Shown in pieces: positions 8,860-18,203 of a stretch of 64,000 bases of DNA. A model generated the notes under the pieces. That model had not been told where the DNA came from. It saw only the letters and a list, made by a program, of their open reading frames with translations, and searched no databases. The translations under genes were made by a program, and so were the position numbers. The DNA comes from Azospirillum cavernae (GTDB lineage Bacteria > Pseudomonadota > Alphaproteobacteria > Azospirillales > Azospirillaceae): contig NZ_QYUL01000003.1 in the NCBI RefSeq assembly GCF_003590795.1, positions 627,501 through 691,500 of the forward strand, given 5' to 3'. How positions within the stretch are numbered: position 1 is the first letter of the stretch; each line of letters begins with the position of its first letter.

Positions 8860-10875
8860 ATGGGCCTTTTCACGGGCAGGGATCGGTCCTCAACCGCGCG
8901 GGACATCACCGCCACCGATGGCGGCGTCGTGGTGATCGGGAATGTCGGTGGATCGGTTGGGCTGACGCCGGTGCAGCTCAAAGAGTTGATGATCGAGTAC
9001 GCTCGGCAGGACAGCGCGGCGGTTCAACAGGTCACAAGTCTCAGCGAACAGTTGGGGGTGACGAAAGGAGCGCTGGGCGGCTTTTTCCAGACCCTGGAGC
9101 AGCACGAGGTTCCGCTCGACCAGCTTGCCACGCGGTTGACCGAGATCGCGCGCGATCACAAAAAGCTGTTGGCCGAGGTGGCGAGCTTCCGGGGGGAGGA
9201 TGATCCCGACATCGCCCGCCTCAGCGCCGCCGCCGAAACCGCCCTCCGCGATGGCCGCAACGAGGAAGCGCGCAGCCTGCTGACCCAGGCCAAGACCGCC
9301 AACATCGCCGCCGCTGATCGGCTGAACAGCGCGATGAACACATACAAACGCCGAGCGGCGGAAAAAGCGGCGGCGCTGGGGGCCTTGGCCAACGCCGAAA
9401 TTGACTACCAGGGTGCCGCCGCGTCCTTCGCCGAAGCCGCTTCGCTGTGCCCGCCGGACGACGCGTTGTTGCGGGGTAACTATCTGAATAGCGCTGGAAT
9501 GGCGGAACTCCGCGCGGGTTGCTATCCGGCAGCAACCCCGTTTCTCACCGAAGCCTTGGCGATCACAGAGAAGGCGCTTGGTCCCAACCATCCCACCACT
9601 GCCAGAAGCCTCAACAATTTGGCTGCACTGTACGACACGCAGGGTCAGTATGACGCCGCTGCGCCTCTCTATAGTCGCGCCTTAGCGATCCGTGAGAAGG
9701 CGCTCGGCCCCGACCATCCCGCCACCGCCATCAGCCTCAACAATCTGGCTGCATTGCACAAAGCGCAGGGTCAGTATGACGCCGCCGCGCCTCTCTACAG
9801 CCGCGCCCTGGCGATCCGTGAGAAGGCGCTTGACCCGGACCATCCCGACACCGCCACCAGCCTCAACAATCTGGCTGCACTGTACAAAGCGCAGGGGCGG
9901 TATGAAGATGCCACGCCTCTCTACAGCCGCGCCCTGGCGATCCATGAGAAGGCGCTCGGCCCCGACCATCCCGCCACTGGCACCAGCCTCAACAATCTGG
10001 CTGCGCTGTATATGGCGCAGGGGCAGTATGATGCCGCCACGCCCTTCTACAGCCGCGCTTTGGCGATTCATCAGAAGGCGCTTGGCCCCGACCATCCCGA
10101 CACTGCCACCAGCCTCAACAATCTAGGTGCGCTGTACAAAGCGCAGGGTCAGTATGACGCCGCCGCGCATCTCTACAGCCGCGCCCTGGCGATCCGTGAG
10201 AAGGCGCTCGGCCCCGATCATCCGGACACCGCCACCAGCCTGAACAATCTGGCTGAGCTGTACAAAGCGCAGGGTCAATATGAAGACGCTGGCCCTTTTC
10301 TCAGTCGCGCGCTGGTGATACATGAGAAAGCACTCGGCCCCGACCATCCCGCCACCGCCACCAGCCTCAACAATCTGGCTGCGCTGTACTACGCACAGGG
10401 TCAGTATGACGCCGCAGCTCCCTTCTACAGCCGCGCCCTGGCGATCCATGAGAAGGCGCTCGGCCCCGACCATCCCGCCACCGCCAGAAGTCTCAACAAT
10501 CTGGCTGAACTGTACAAAGCGCAGGGTCGGTATGACGTCGCCGCACCCCTTTACAGCCGCGCCCTGGCTATCACCGAGAAGGCGCTCGGCCTCAACCATC
10601 CGGACACTGCTAGAAGCCTCAATAATCTGGCTGCACTTTACGACACGCAGGGGCAGTATGACGTCGCCGCGCTGTTCCTCACCCGTGCCCTTGCGATTAC
10701 AGAGAAGGCGCTCGGCCCTAACCATCCCAACACGGTTCTCGTCCTAAAAAATGTTGCCCACCTGCGTCAAGCGCAAGGGCAGTCGGAGGAGGCCGAGGCG
10801 TTGTTCGCCGAGGCAAAAGCGAGGGAGGAGCGAGTGGCCAGCCGGAAGGCGGCGGCGAAGCCTGCGACGCCTTAA
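8860..10875 (+). CDS. Kinesin-light-chain-type TPR protein
   Basis: This 671-residue protein has the glycine/valine motif GGVVVIGNVGGSV at 21-33 and an LTPVQLKELMIEYA segment after it. A helical region follows (about 45-215). Then come ten 42-residue TPR units of the kinesin-light-chain class, with consensus GQYDAAAPLYSRALAIREKA followed by a LGPDHP...LNNLAALY half, and a partial eleventh. Such repeats bind partner proteins or peptides. No catalytic domain is visible. The start at ATG 8860 lies 4 nt after the upstream gene, in an operon. KLC-type TPR proteins are often fused to or paired with NTPases or proteases in signalling and defence; none is present here, so the function is unknown. Confidence 0.75.
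   Translation: MGLFTGRDRSSTARDITATDGGVVVIGNVGGSVGLTPVQLKELMIEYARQDSAAVQQVTSLSEQLGVTKGALGGFFQTLEQHEVPLDQLATRLTEIARDHKKLLAEVASFRGEDDPDIARLSAAAETALRDGRNEEARSLLTQAKTANIAAADRLNSAMNTYKRRAAEKAAALGALANAEIDYQGAAASFAEAASLCPPDDALLRGNYLNSAGMAELRAGCYPAATPFLTEALAITEKALGPNHPTTARSLNNLAALYDTQGQYDAAAPLYSRALAIREKALGPDHPATAISLNNLAALHKAQGQYDAAAPLYSRALAIREKALDPDHPDTATSLNNLAALYKAQGRYEDATPLYSRALAIHEKALGPDHPATGTSLNNLAALYMAQGQYDAATPFYSRALAIHQKALGPDHPDTATSLNNLGALYKAQGQYDAAAHLYSRALAIREKALGPDHPDTATSLNNLAELYKAQGQYEDAGPFLSRALVIHEKALGPDHPATATSLNNLAALYYAQGQYDAAAPFYSRALAIHEKALGPDHPATARSLNNLAELYKAQGRYDVAAPLYSRALAITEKALGLNHPDTARSLNNLAALYDTQGQYDVAALFLTRALAITEKALGPNHPNTVLVLKNVAHLRQAQGQSEEAEALFAEAKAREERVASRKAAAKPATP
9517..10776 (+). 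repeat. Ten tandem 126-bp coding repeats (TPR units)
   Basis: The TPR units are in register at exactly 126 bp, starting at the GGT codon at 9517. They are highly similar at DNA level (CTCAACAATCTGGCTGCACTGT-like blocks recur in nearly every unit). This suggests recent expansion or gene conversion, and the repeat number may vary between strains. Confidence 0.85.
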
Positions 10876-11432
10876 GCCCGCAACCGCCCAATTTCCGCCT
10901 TCACCGCGCCATACCAGACCAGCTTCTCGCCGTAGGGCAGGCGGGCGAGGCCGCTGGGGGAGGGGATGACGATGTCGGTGACGCCGTTGAACAGGGGGGC
11001 GTCCTGCACGCCCCAGGGCGCTTCGGTTCGACCGCTCGCCGCCAGATAGACGCCTTTGCCGGTGTAGGCCAGGACGGTGGGGCGGATGGTTTCGACGATG
11101 CGGGCCAGACGAGGCAGACCGGCGCGCAGTTCGGCCCGGCTGAGGTCGGCGGCGGACGCGGTGGCGCGGGCGACCAGATTGGTGGAGCCGAGGCCGAAGC
11201 TGGGCAGCAATCCGTCCTCCTCGCAGCGCAAAAGGCGCGGGGTCAGGCCGGAATCGGCCAGCAGGCGCCAGAACTGGTTGCCGCGCCCGGAATAATGATG
11301 GCCGAGCGCGCCCGACCGCAGGCCGGGGTTGAAGCCGACGAACAGCGCCGCCAGCCCCGGCCCCAGCACGTCGGGCAAGGGACCCTCGGGCGGCGGAAGC
11401 GCGGCGTCGGCGCTTGGCTCAGGGTTGGTCAT
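10872..11432 (-). CDS. mug: G/U(T) mismatch-specific DNA glycosylase Mug
   Basis: This 186-residue protein belongs to the Mug/TDG family of uracil-DNA glycosylases. Motif 1 is FVGFNPGLRSG followed by GHHYSGRGNQFWRLL; motif 2 is IPSPSGLAR. The family removes uracil or ethenocytosine opposite guanine. ATG 11432 is chosen; it overlaps the 3' end of the upstream lysR gene by 14 nt. Its stop meets the end of the TPR gene tail to tail with a 4-bp overlap. Confidence 0.85.
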   Translation of the reverse strand: MTNPEPSADAALPPPEGPLPDVLGPGLAALFVGFNPGLRSGALGHHYSGRGNQFWRLLADSGLTPRLLRCEEDGLLPSFGLGSTNLVARATASAADLSRAELRAGLPRLARIVETIRPTVLAYTGKGVYLAASGRTEAPWGVQDAPLFNGVTDIVIPSPSGLARLPYGEKLVWYGAVKAEIGRLRA

Positions 11433-12345
11433 GCGGGATGTCCAGGCCGCCAAGGGCGGCGGCGCAGGCGTCGCGCACGCAGCCGCGCAGCCAGCGGTGG
11501 GCCGGGTCGGCGTCCAAACGCGGGTGCCAGAGCAGGGAGATTGTCACCTCCGGCGCGGCGAAGGGCAGGGGGAGGCTGCGCAGCCCGTCGCGCAACAGGC
11601 CGGTGTGGCGTTCCGGCACGGTGGCGATCAGGTCGGAGCGTCGGGCGATGGCCAGCGCGGCGGCGAAACCGCCGACGCTGGCGACGATGCGCCGTTCCAA
11701 CCCCAACGCCCGCAGCGCGCCGTCCACCGGCCCCTTGCCGGGCGCGGCGCGGGTGACGCAGACATGCCGCCCCTGGGCGTAGCGGTCAGGGGTGAGGGGG
11801 GCGTCGGCCAGCGGGTGGCCGGGGCGCAGCACGGCGACGAAGCGGTCGCGGAACAGGGCCTGGGCGCGCAGCTCCGGCCCCATCGCCGGGGTGACGACGC
11901 CGGTTTCCAGATCGACCGCGCCGTCGCGCAAGGGGGCGCTGTCTTTGTCGGGTTTGGGCTGGAAGAACAGCCGCACGCCGGGGGCGACCGCGCCGACCGC
12001 CGCGATCAGCTCCGGCCCGACATTCTCGACGAAGCCCTCGCTGGTCCGCAGGGTGAAGGTTCGGGCCAGTTGTTGCAGATTCAGCGTCTCGGTCGGGCGC
12101 AAAACCGCCGCGCCATCCTCGACCAGTTGGTGGACCCGCTCGCGCAGCTCCAGCGCGCGCGGGGTGGGGACCAGATCGCGCCCGGCGCGGACCAGCAGCG
12201 GATCGCCCGTCGCCGCGCGCAGGCGGGCCAGCGCGCGGCTCATCGCCGACGGGCTGAGGCGCAGCCGCCGGGCGGCGCGGGCCACGCTGCCCTCGGCCAA
12301 CAGAACGTCCAGCGTGACCAGCAGGTTGAGATCGGGAAGCGGCAT
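11419..12345 (-). CDS. LysR-family transcriptional regulator
   Basis: This 308-residue protein has an N-terminal winged HTH (LVTLDVLLAEGSVARAARRL at about 9-28, then SPSAMSRALARLRAATGD) and a LysR substrate-binding domain. The start MPLPDLNLL at 12345 aligns with the usual LysR N-terminus. It diverges from an MFS exporter gene across 400 bp. LysR proteins commonly control the divergent gene, so the exporter is the likely target. The effector is unknown. Confidence 0.85.
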   Translation of the reverse strand: MPLPDLNLLVTLDVLLAEGSVARAARRLRLSPSAMSRALARLRAATGDPLLVRAGRDLVPTPRALELRERVHQLVEDGAAVLRPTETLNLQQLARTFTLRTSEGFVENVGPELIAAVGAVAPGVRLFFQPKPDKDSAPLRDGAVDLETGVVTPAMGPELRAQALFRDRFVAVLRPGHPLADAPLTPDRYAQGRHVCVTRAAPGKGPVDGALRALGLERRIVASVGGFAAALAIARRSDLIATVPERHTGLLRDGLRSLPLPFAAPEVTISLLWHPRLDADPAHRWLRGCVRDACAAALGGLDIPHDQP

Positions 12346-12434
12346 GGGCCGACTGTAGCATGAATCCGATTGCGGCACGACTTGGGCCGACGGCGCGGTG
12401 CGGCAATCGATTGAACCATCGAGTGTTGATAAAG

Positions 12435-12547
12435 CCCCTCTCCCTTGACGGGAGAGGGGTTGGGGTGAGGGTGGCGAGGCGACCTTTCCCGGCCATTGGC
12501 CGGGCCCCCCCCCTCATCCCAACCCTTCTCCCGCAAGGGGAGAAGGG
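12435..12547. repeat. REP-like composite palindromic element
   Basis: The lysR-MFS intergenic region (12346-12746) holds a 10-bp stem at 12435-12444/12450-12459 (CCCCTCTCCC/GGGAGAGGGG), then GGTTGGGGTGAGGG at 12458-12471. A palindrome lies at 12488-12504, and CCCTCATCCCAACC at 12511-12524 is complementary to the GGTTGGGGTGAGGG block with one mismatch. A second stem spans 12523-12532/12538-12547. The layout is two oppositely oriented copies of one module, as in BIME elements. Related modules occur at 19308-19411 and 27278-27310. Confidence 0.75.
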
Positions 12548-12746
12548 CTTTCATGGATGCAGAAGCGTTTGAGCGATGGCCCTGCGACGGCGGGGCGGGC
12601 GGCGGTTGGGGATGTGGCGTCGCGCGCATCCACTTCCTGCGCCCGACGCGCGTTCCGCCGCCGTTCGGGGCGGGGCTAGGTTGGGGGCAACGGTCAGGCC
12701 GGGGCGGATCACAGACCCCGGCGCCCATGATGTCGGAGTGTTTGCG

Positions 12747-14171
12747 ATGAGGAATCCCACGGACCCGCCCGCCCCCTCCCCCGGCCCGGATGGCGCGGCG
12801 ACGGGGCGGGAGCGCCGGGCGCTTGTCAGCCTCTGCCTGTTGACTCTGCTGTCCTCGTTGGGGGCGAGCAGCGCGAATGTTGGTCTGCCCACCCTGGCGC
12901 GGAGCTTCGGCGCGTCCTTCCAGGACGTGCAATGGATCGTCTTGGCCTATCTGTTGGCCATCACCTGTTTGATCGTCGGGGCCGGGCGGTTGGGCGACCG
13001 GCTGGGCCGCCGCCGTCTGCTGTTGGGTGGGGTGGCGGTTTTCACCGCCGCGTCGCTGCTGTGCGGCGTCGCGCCCACTCTGGGCCTGTTGATCGCCGCG
13101 CGGGCGGTGCAGGGGATGGGGGCCGCCGTCATGATGGCGCTGACCATCGCCATGATCGGCGACAGCGTGCCAAAGGCGCGGACGGGGCGCGCCATGGGGC
13201 TGCTTGGCACGATGTCGGCCATCGGCACGGCGCTGGGGCCATCGGCGGGCGGCGCGCTGCTCGCCGTGGCGGGCTGGCCCGCGCTGTTCCTGGTGAACGC
13301 TCCGTTGGGGGTGCTGGCCTGGGTGTTGGCGCGCGGCAGCCTGCCCGCCGACCAACCGCGTTCGCCGGGGCAACGTCCGGCCTTCGACGTCGCCGGAACG
13401 CTGCTGTTGGCGCTGACGCTGGCGGCCTACGCGCTGGCGATGACGATTGGGCGGACGGATTTCGGGTCAACCGGGGTGGGGCTGCTGCTGGCGGCGGCGG
13501 TCGGGTTGGGGCTGTTCTTGCGGGTCGAGGCGCGGGCCAAGGCTCCGCTGGTCACGCTGGCCTTGTTCCGGGATCGGGCCTTCCGCGCCAGCCTCGCCGC
13601 CAACGCGCTGGTGTCCACGGTGATGATGGCGACGCTGGTGGTCGGCCCCTTCTTCCTGTCCCGTTCGCTGGGGTTGAGCGAGGCGCTGGTCGGGTTGGTG
13701 TTGGCGAGCGGGCCGGTGGCGTCGGCCTTCAGCGGCGTGCCCGCCGGGCGGTTGGTGGACCGCTTCGGGGCCGACCGCATGGTGTCGGCGGGGCTGGTCT
13801 TGGCGGTGGTGGGGGCCGTGGCGCTGGCGCTGTTGCCGGGGTGGTTGGGGGTGGCGGGCTACGTCGCCGCCATCGCGCTGCTGACCCCCGGCTATCAACT
13901 GTTCCAGGCGGCCAACAACACCGCCGTGATGATGGATGTGCCGCCGGATCGGCGCGGGGTGACGTCGGGCCTGCTGACTCTGTCGCGGAATCTCGGGCTG
14001 GTGTCGGGGGCGTCGGTGATGGGGGCGGTGTTCGCGCTGGCCACCGGCGACGTCGCCAGCGCCGGGCCGGAGGCGGTGGCCAACGGCATGCGGATCAGCT
14101 TCCTGGTCGCCGGTGGGCTGGTGGTGTTGGCTTGGCTGTGCTTCTCTGCGAAACAGCGCCGCATTGTCTGA
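12747..14171 (+). CDS. MFS transporter, DHA2 (14-TM drug efflux) type
   Basis: This 474-residue protein is very hydrophobic, with about 14 membrane segments. The MFS motif A is GAGRLGDRLGRRRLLLGG. WIVLAYLLAITCLI and the motif-C-like GTALGPSAGGAL fit the DHA2 drug:H+ antiporter family. It probably exports toxic organic compounds from the inner membrane. The ATG at 12747 starts the MRNPTDPP leader; earlier in-frame codons lie in the non-coding repeat region. The divergent LysR regulator is a candidate controller. Confidence 0.85.
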   Translation: MRNPTDPPAPSPGPDGAATGRERRALVSLCLLTLLSSLGASSANVGLPTLARSFGASFQDVQWIVLAYLLAITCLIVGAGRLGDRLGRRRLLLGGVAVFTAASLLCGVAPTLGLLIAARAVQGMGAAVMMALTIAMIGDSVPKARTGRAMGLLGTMSAIGTALGPSAGGALLAVAGWPALFLVNAPLGVLAWVLARGSLPADQPRSPGQRPAFDVAGTLLLALTLAAYALAMTIGRTDFGSTGVGLLLAAAVGLGLFLRVEARAKAPLVTLALFRDRAFRASLAANALVSTVMMATLVVGPFFLSRSLGLSEALVGLVLASGPVASAFSGVPAGRLVDRFGADRMVSAGLVLAVVGAVALALLPGWLGVAGYVAAIALLTPGYQLFQAANNTAVMMDVPPDRRGVTSGLLTLSRNLGLVSGASVMGAVFALATGDVASAGPEAVANGMRISFLVAGGLVVLAWLCFSAKQRRIV

Positions 14172-14206
14172 TCCGGCGTTCCTGTTGGCGACAGAGTCCG
14201 GCCCCC

Positions 14207-15136
14207 ATGCAGTTTGATCGTTCCCGTTTGGCCGACCTCAGCGTCTTCGCCACCATCGTCCGGCGGCAGAGCATCAAGCAGGCTGCGCACGAGCTGGGCC
14301 TGACCAGTTCGGCGCTGAGCCACCGCTTGCGCAAGCTGGAAGCGGATCTGGGGGTGCGGCTGGTCAACCGCACCAGCCGGTCTTTGACGCCGACGGAGGT
14401 CGGCGCGGCGTTGGCGGCGCAGATCGAGGCGGCGTTGCGGCTGATCGGCGACGCGCTGGCCACGCTGACCAGCCAGCATGACGCCCCGTCCGGGCGGTTG
14501 CGGATCAATGTGTTGCGCGACGCGGCGCGGCATCTTCTGGCCCCGGCGTTGCCGCGCTACGCGGAGCTGTATCCGGGCATGTCGCTCGACATCACCATCG
14601 ACGACCACATGATCGACATCGTCGCCGAAGGGTTCGACGCGGGCATCCGCTACGGCGACCGGGTGCCGCAGGACATGATCGGCGTCGCCCTGTCGGGACC
14701 GCAGCCTTGGATCGTGGTGGGGGCGCCGGCGCTGATCGCGCGGGTCGGGCGGCCCCAATCGCCCGAGGAGCTGTTGCAACGGCCCTGCGTCGAGATGCGG
14801 TTGGGCGACAACAGCCGTTACGCCTGGGAACTGGGCAACGCGGAGGAACTGCGCCGGGTCGATGTCCGGGGGCCGCTCTGCGCCAACGAGAGCCAGCAAA
14901 CCATCGAAGCGGCGCTGGGCGGCATCGGCTTCGCCTATTGCCTGGAGGCGCTGGTCGGCGACCATCTGGCCAGCGGCCGTTTGGAGCTGGTGTTGCCCGA
15001 ATGGCGGTCGGACGGCCCACCCTTCATGATCTATTACCCGAGCCGCCGCCAGCTTCCGCCGGGGATGCGCCTGCTGATCGCGCTGATTCGGCAACAGCAG
15101 GGGCTTCCCCCGTTGGCGATGGACGGCGGTGGCTGA
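14207..15136 (+). CDS. LysR-family transcriptional regulator
   Basis: This 309-residue protein has the N-terminal HTH (LADLSVFATIVRRQSIKQAA, then ELGLTSSALSHRLRKLEADLGVRLVNRTSRSLTPT). The substrate-binding domain includes GFDAGIRYGDRVPQDMIGV. It resembles the LysR subgroup next to oxidoreductases (YafC/DsdC-like). It starts 36 bp after the MFS gene. The aldo-keto reductase gene lies 113 bp downstream on the same strand and may be a target. Confidence 0.85.
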   Translation: MQFDRSRLADLSVFATIVRRQSIKQAAHELGLTSSALSHRLRKLEADLGVRLVNRTSRSLTPTEVGAALAAQIEAALRLIGDALATLTSQHDAPSGRLRINVLRDAARHLLAPALPRYAELYPGMSLDITIDDHMIDIVAEGFDAGIRYGDRVPQDMIGVALSGPQPWIVVGAPALIARVGRPQSPEELLQRPCVEMRLGDNSRYAWELGNAEELRRVDVRGPLCANESQQTIEAALGGIGFAYCLEALVGDHLASGRLELVLPEWRSDGPPFMIYYPSRRQLPPGMRLLIALIRQQQGLPPLAMDGGG

Positions 15137-15248
15137 CCGCATCGTGTATCTGCGCTCAACCCATCATTGATCCTGGCTCATGGTGATGGCGTTGCGCGCG
15201 CGGCGGGCTTGGTCCATCTGAGGGGCGTTGCCTTTTGGGAGATCCGTC

Positions 15249-16283
15249 ATGGACTACGCAGCCGCGCCAAACCGCTACGCCTCGGGCATGGTCTACCGCC
15301 GCACGGGCCGAAGCGGCATCGATCTGCCCGCGATTTCGCTGGGCCTCTGGCACAATTTCGGCGGCGCCGATGTTTTTGAAAATGGCCGCGCCATTCTGCG
15401 CCGCGCCTTCGATCTGGGCGTGACCCATTTCGATCTGGCGAACAATTACGGCCCGCCGCCCGGCTCGGCGGAGGAGACTTTCGGTCGGATCCTCGCCAGC
15501 GATTTCCGGCCCTACCGCGACGAGATGATCGTCTCCTCCAAGGCCGGTTGGGACATGTGGCCCGGCCCCTATGGCGGCATCGGCGGCAGCCGCAAATATC
15601 TGATCGCCAGCCTTGACCAGTCCTTGCGGCGGATGGGGCTGGACTATGTCGATATCTTCTACTCCCACCGCGTCGATCCCACGACGCCGCTGGAAGAAAC
15701 GATGGGCGCGCTGGCGCATCTGCACCGGCAGGGCAAGGCGCTGTACATCGGCATTTCCAGCTATTCGCCCGAACTGACGCGCAAGGCCGCCGCGATCCTG
15801 AAGGAGGAACGGGTGCCGCTGTTCATCCATCAGCCGAACTACAACATGTTCAACCGCTGGATCGAGCATGGCCTGTTGGACACGCTGGAAGAGCTGGGGA
15901 CCGGCTGCATCGCCTTTTCGCCCCTGTCGCAAGGGCTGCTGACGTCGCGCTATCTGAACGGCGTGCCGGACGACGCCCGCGCCAAGCGTCTGGGCGGATC
16001 GCTGGGGGCCAGCGCGGCGAACGAGGCGCTGTTGGCCCGCATCCGCGCGCTGAACGTGATCGCCGAGACCCGTGGCCAGACGCTGGCGCAGATGGCCATC
16101 GCCTGGACGCTGCGCGACCCGCGCGTGACCTCGTCGCTGATCGGAGCCAGCTCGGTCCGGCAGTTGGAAAACTCGCTGGGCGCGCTGGACAATCTGGCCT
16201 TCAGCGCCGAGGAGCTTGCCGCCATCGAGCCGCACGCCCACGACGCCGGGATGGATTGGTGGAAGTCCTCCTCCGCCCTGTGA
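15249..16283 (+). CDS. gpr: Aldo-keto reductase, YghZ-type L-glyceraldehyde 3-phosphate reductase
   Basis: This 344-residue NADPH-dependent reductase closely resembles E. coli YghZ/Gpr. Diagnostic stretches are LPAISLGLWHNFGG, FDLANNYGPPPGSAEETFGR, SSKAGWDMWPGPYG, YVDIFYSHRVD and CIAFSPLSQGLLT. The catalytic tyrosine (in NNYGPPPG), aspartate, lysine (SSKAG) and histidine (YSHRVD) are in their family positions. It reduces L-glyceraldehyde 3-phosphate and methylglyoxal-type aldehydes. The start at ATG 15249 has GGGAGA upstream. Confidence 0.85.
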   Translation: MDYAAAPNRYASGMVYRRTGRSGIDLPAISLGLWHNFGGADVFENGRAILRRAFDLGVTHFDLANNYGPPPGSAEETFGRILASDFRPYRDEMIVSSKAGWDMWPGPYGGIGGSRKYLIASLDQSLRRMGLDYVDIFYSHRVDPTTPLEETMGALAHLHRQGKALYIGISSYSPELTRKAAAILKEERVPLFIHQPNYNMFNRWIEHGLLDTLEELGTGCIAFSPLSQGLLTSRYLNGVPDDARAKRLGGSLGASAANEALLARIRALNVIAETRGQTLAQMAIAWTLRDPRVTSSLIGASSVRQLENSLGALDNLAFSAEELAAIEPHAHDAGMDWWKSSSAL

Positions 16284-16459
16284 GTCTGGATCATCAAGCG
16301 CGGGCCATTGAGCGGCTTGGCGCGCGGTGCGCAAGGGTGGTAAAACGCTCGTGCGTCGGGCCGCTGAATTGGCGACAAAGCGCGGAAACAGGCTGTGCTT
16401 TCAACGCGCTGACGTTGCGATGATACGCAAATCCTGTTTTGCTTCCGGGACTTTTGGTT

Positions 16460-16510
16460 GGCGCCGCGCGCCCTCCCTCCCTCAGCGGGGGAGGGAGGGC
16501 GCGCGGCGCC
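16460..16510. terminator. 22-bp perfect inverted repeat between convergent genes
   Basis: Arms 16460-16481 and 16489-16510 are perfect complements, with a 7-nt loop at 16482-16488. The element sits between the stops of gpr (plus) and nrtCD (minus; stop at 16514). A very stable GC-rich stem here should stop transcription from both sides. It has no T-run. Confidence 0.65.
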
Positions 16511-16513
16511 GCT

Positions 16514-18178
16514 TCATGCCGCTTTTTTGGGCGCGCTGTGGTGGGCGCCTTCCAGGAAGTCCAGCAGTTCGGCGCGGTATTCGTAATAGCGCGGGTGCTC
16601 CAACAGCGATTGGCGGGTGCGTGGGCGGGGGATGTCCACCTTTAGCACATGGCCGATACGGGCGTTCGGGCCGTTGGTCATCATCACCACGCGGTCGGCC
16701 AGCAACAGCGCCTCGTCCACGTCGTGGGTGACGCAGACCGCCGTCACCTGCGTGCGCGCCCACACCTCCATCAGCACCTCTTGCAGCTCCCAGCGGGTCA
16801 GGCTGTCGAGCATGCCGAACGGCTCGTCGAGCAGCAGCAACTTCGGCGACAGGGCGAAGGCGCGGGCGATGCCGACGCGCTGCTTCATGCCGTTGGACAG
16901 CTCCGCCGCCTTTTTGTCCATGCTGTCGCCCAAGCCGACGCGGGCGAGGTAATAGCGCACGATGTCGGCGCGTTCGGCCCGCTTGGCGTGGGGGTAGACG
17001 CGCTCCACCCCCAGCATGACGTTTTCATAGGCGGTCAGCCAGGGGAACAGGCTGGGGGCCTGAAAGACCACGGCGCGGTCGGGACCGGCGGTCGTCACCT
17101 CCTTGCCGTCCAGCACGATGCCGCCGCTGGTGACGCCGGCCAGACCGGCGACCATCGACAGGACGGTGGATTTGCCGCAGCCGGAATGACCGATCAACGA
17201 GACGAACTCGCCCTTGCGCATCTTCAGGTCAAAGCCGTCCACGATGGTCAACGGCCCCTTGGGCGTGGCGAAGGTCTTGGTCAGCCGGGTGAATTCCAGA
17301 TAGCGCTCATCCACCACGCTGCTCGCCTGGGCGGCGCGGTAGGCCTTGGGCGGTTCCGACGCGGTGATCGGGCGGATGTCGGGCAGGGGCAGATCGTCGC
17401 CGCCGCTGGCCGCCCGCGCGATCCCGGCGTTCATCAGATAGGCGGTGACGGCGGCGCGCAGCCGCTTGAAATCCGGGTCGTGGTTGACGGCGGTTCGGTC
17501 GCGCGGGCGGGGCAGATCGACGGTGAAGGCCGGACCCAGCGTCGCGCCGGGGCCGGGCGTCAACGGGATGATGCGGTCGGCCAGCAGGATCGCTTCATCG
17601 ACGTCGTTGGTGATGAGGATGACGGTCTTGCGGTCCTTGCGCCAGATCGCCTCGATCTCGTCCTGCAATTTGGCGCGGGTCAGCGCGTCGAGCGCCGACA
17701 GTGGTTCGTCCAACAGCAGCATGTCCGGCGACATCGCCAGCGCGCGGGCGAAGCCGACGCGCTGGCGCATGCCGCCCGACAGTTCGTTCGGGCGGCGGTC
17801 GGCGGCGTGGCCCAGCCCGACGGTTTCCACCGCCCGCCGGGTCAAGACGCCGCGCTCGCCGCCGTTTTTGTCCTTGTGGACGGAATCGACGGCCAGCGCG
17901 ACGTTCTCCTTCACGCTCAGCCACGGCATCAGCGAGTAGCTTTGGAAGACCACGCCGCGCTCAGGGCCGGGGCCGCGTACCGGGGCGCCCCGCATCAGAA
18001 CCTCGCCGCTGTCGGGCGTCGTCAAGCCGCCGATCAGGTTGATGAGCGTCGTCTTGCCCGAGCCGGAAAAGCCGACGATGGCGACGAACTCCCCCTCCGC
18101 GATGGTCAGATCAATGTCGCGCAGGATGTTGGTCGCGCCGTAGGACTTGGAAACGCCCTTGAGTTCCAGAATCGCCAT
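16514..18178 (-). CDS. nrtC: Nitrate ABC transporter, fused double ATPase (NrtD-NrtC type)
   Basis: This 554-residue protein has two complete ABC ATPase domains. Domain 1 has Walker A GFSGSGKTT, signature LSGGMRQRVGFARAL and Walker B MLLLDEPLSALD. Domain 2 (from about residue 285) has GHSGCGKST, LSNGMKQRVGIARAF and LLLLDEPFGMLD. Both belong to the nitrate/taurine (SsuB/NrtD) group. Fusion of the two ATPases into one chain differs from the cyanobacterial arrangement, where NrtC carries an NrtA-like domain; such a domain is absent here. It powers nitrate import with NrtB and NrtA upstream in the same operon. Confidence 0.9.
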   Translation of the reverse strand: MAILELKGVSKSYGATNILRDIDLTIAEGEFVAIVGFSGSGKTTLINLIGGLTTPDSGEVLMRGAPVRGPGPERGVVFQSYSLMPWLSVKENVALAVDSVHKDKNGGERGVLTRRAVETVGLGHAADRRPNELSGGMRQRVGFARALAMSPDMLLLDEPLSALDALTRAKLQDEIEAIWRKDRKTVILITNDVDEAILLADRIIPLTPGPGATLGPAFTVDLPRPRDRTAVNHDPDFKRLRAAVTAYLMNAGIARAASGGDDLPLPDIRPITASEPPKAYRAAQASSVVDERYLEFTRLTKTFATPKGPLTIVDGFDLKMRKGEFVSLIGHSGCGKSTVLSMVAGLAGVTSGGIVLDGKEVTTAGPDRAVVFQAPSLFPWLTAYENVMLGVERVYPHAKRAERADIVRYYLARVGLGDSMDKKAAELSNGMKQRVGIARAFALSPKLLLLDEPFGMLDSLTRWELQEVLMEVWARTQVTAVCVTHDVDEALLLADRVVMMTNGPNARIGHVLKVDIPRPRTRQSLLEHPRYYEYRAELLDFLEGAHHSAPKKAA

Positions 18179-18203
18179 GGTCGTTGTCTCCGGGAGCGAG
18201 AGG

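Noticed and set aside
9517..10776. Regular direct repeats that could be taken for a CRISPR array
   Set aside because: The 126-bp period is in frame and encodes TPR units with no unique spacers.
16362..16421. Further iteron-like matches in the gpr-nrtC gap
   Set aside because: CGCTGAATTGGCGAC and CGCTGACGTTGCGAT share the core but differ at several other positions, so they are not counted.
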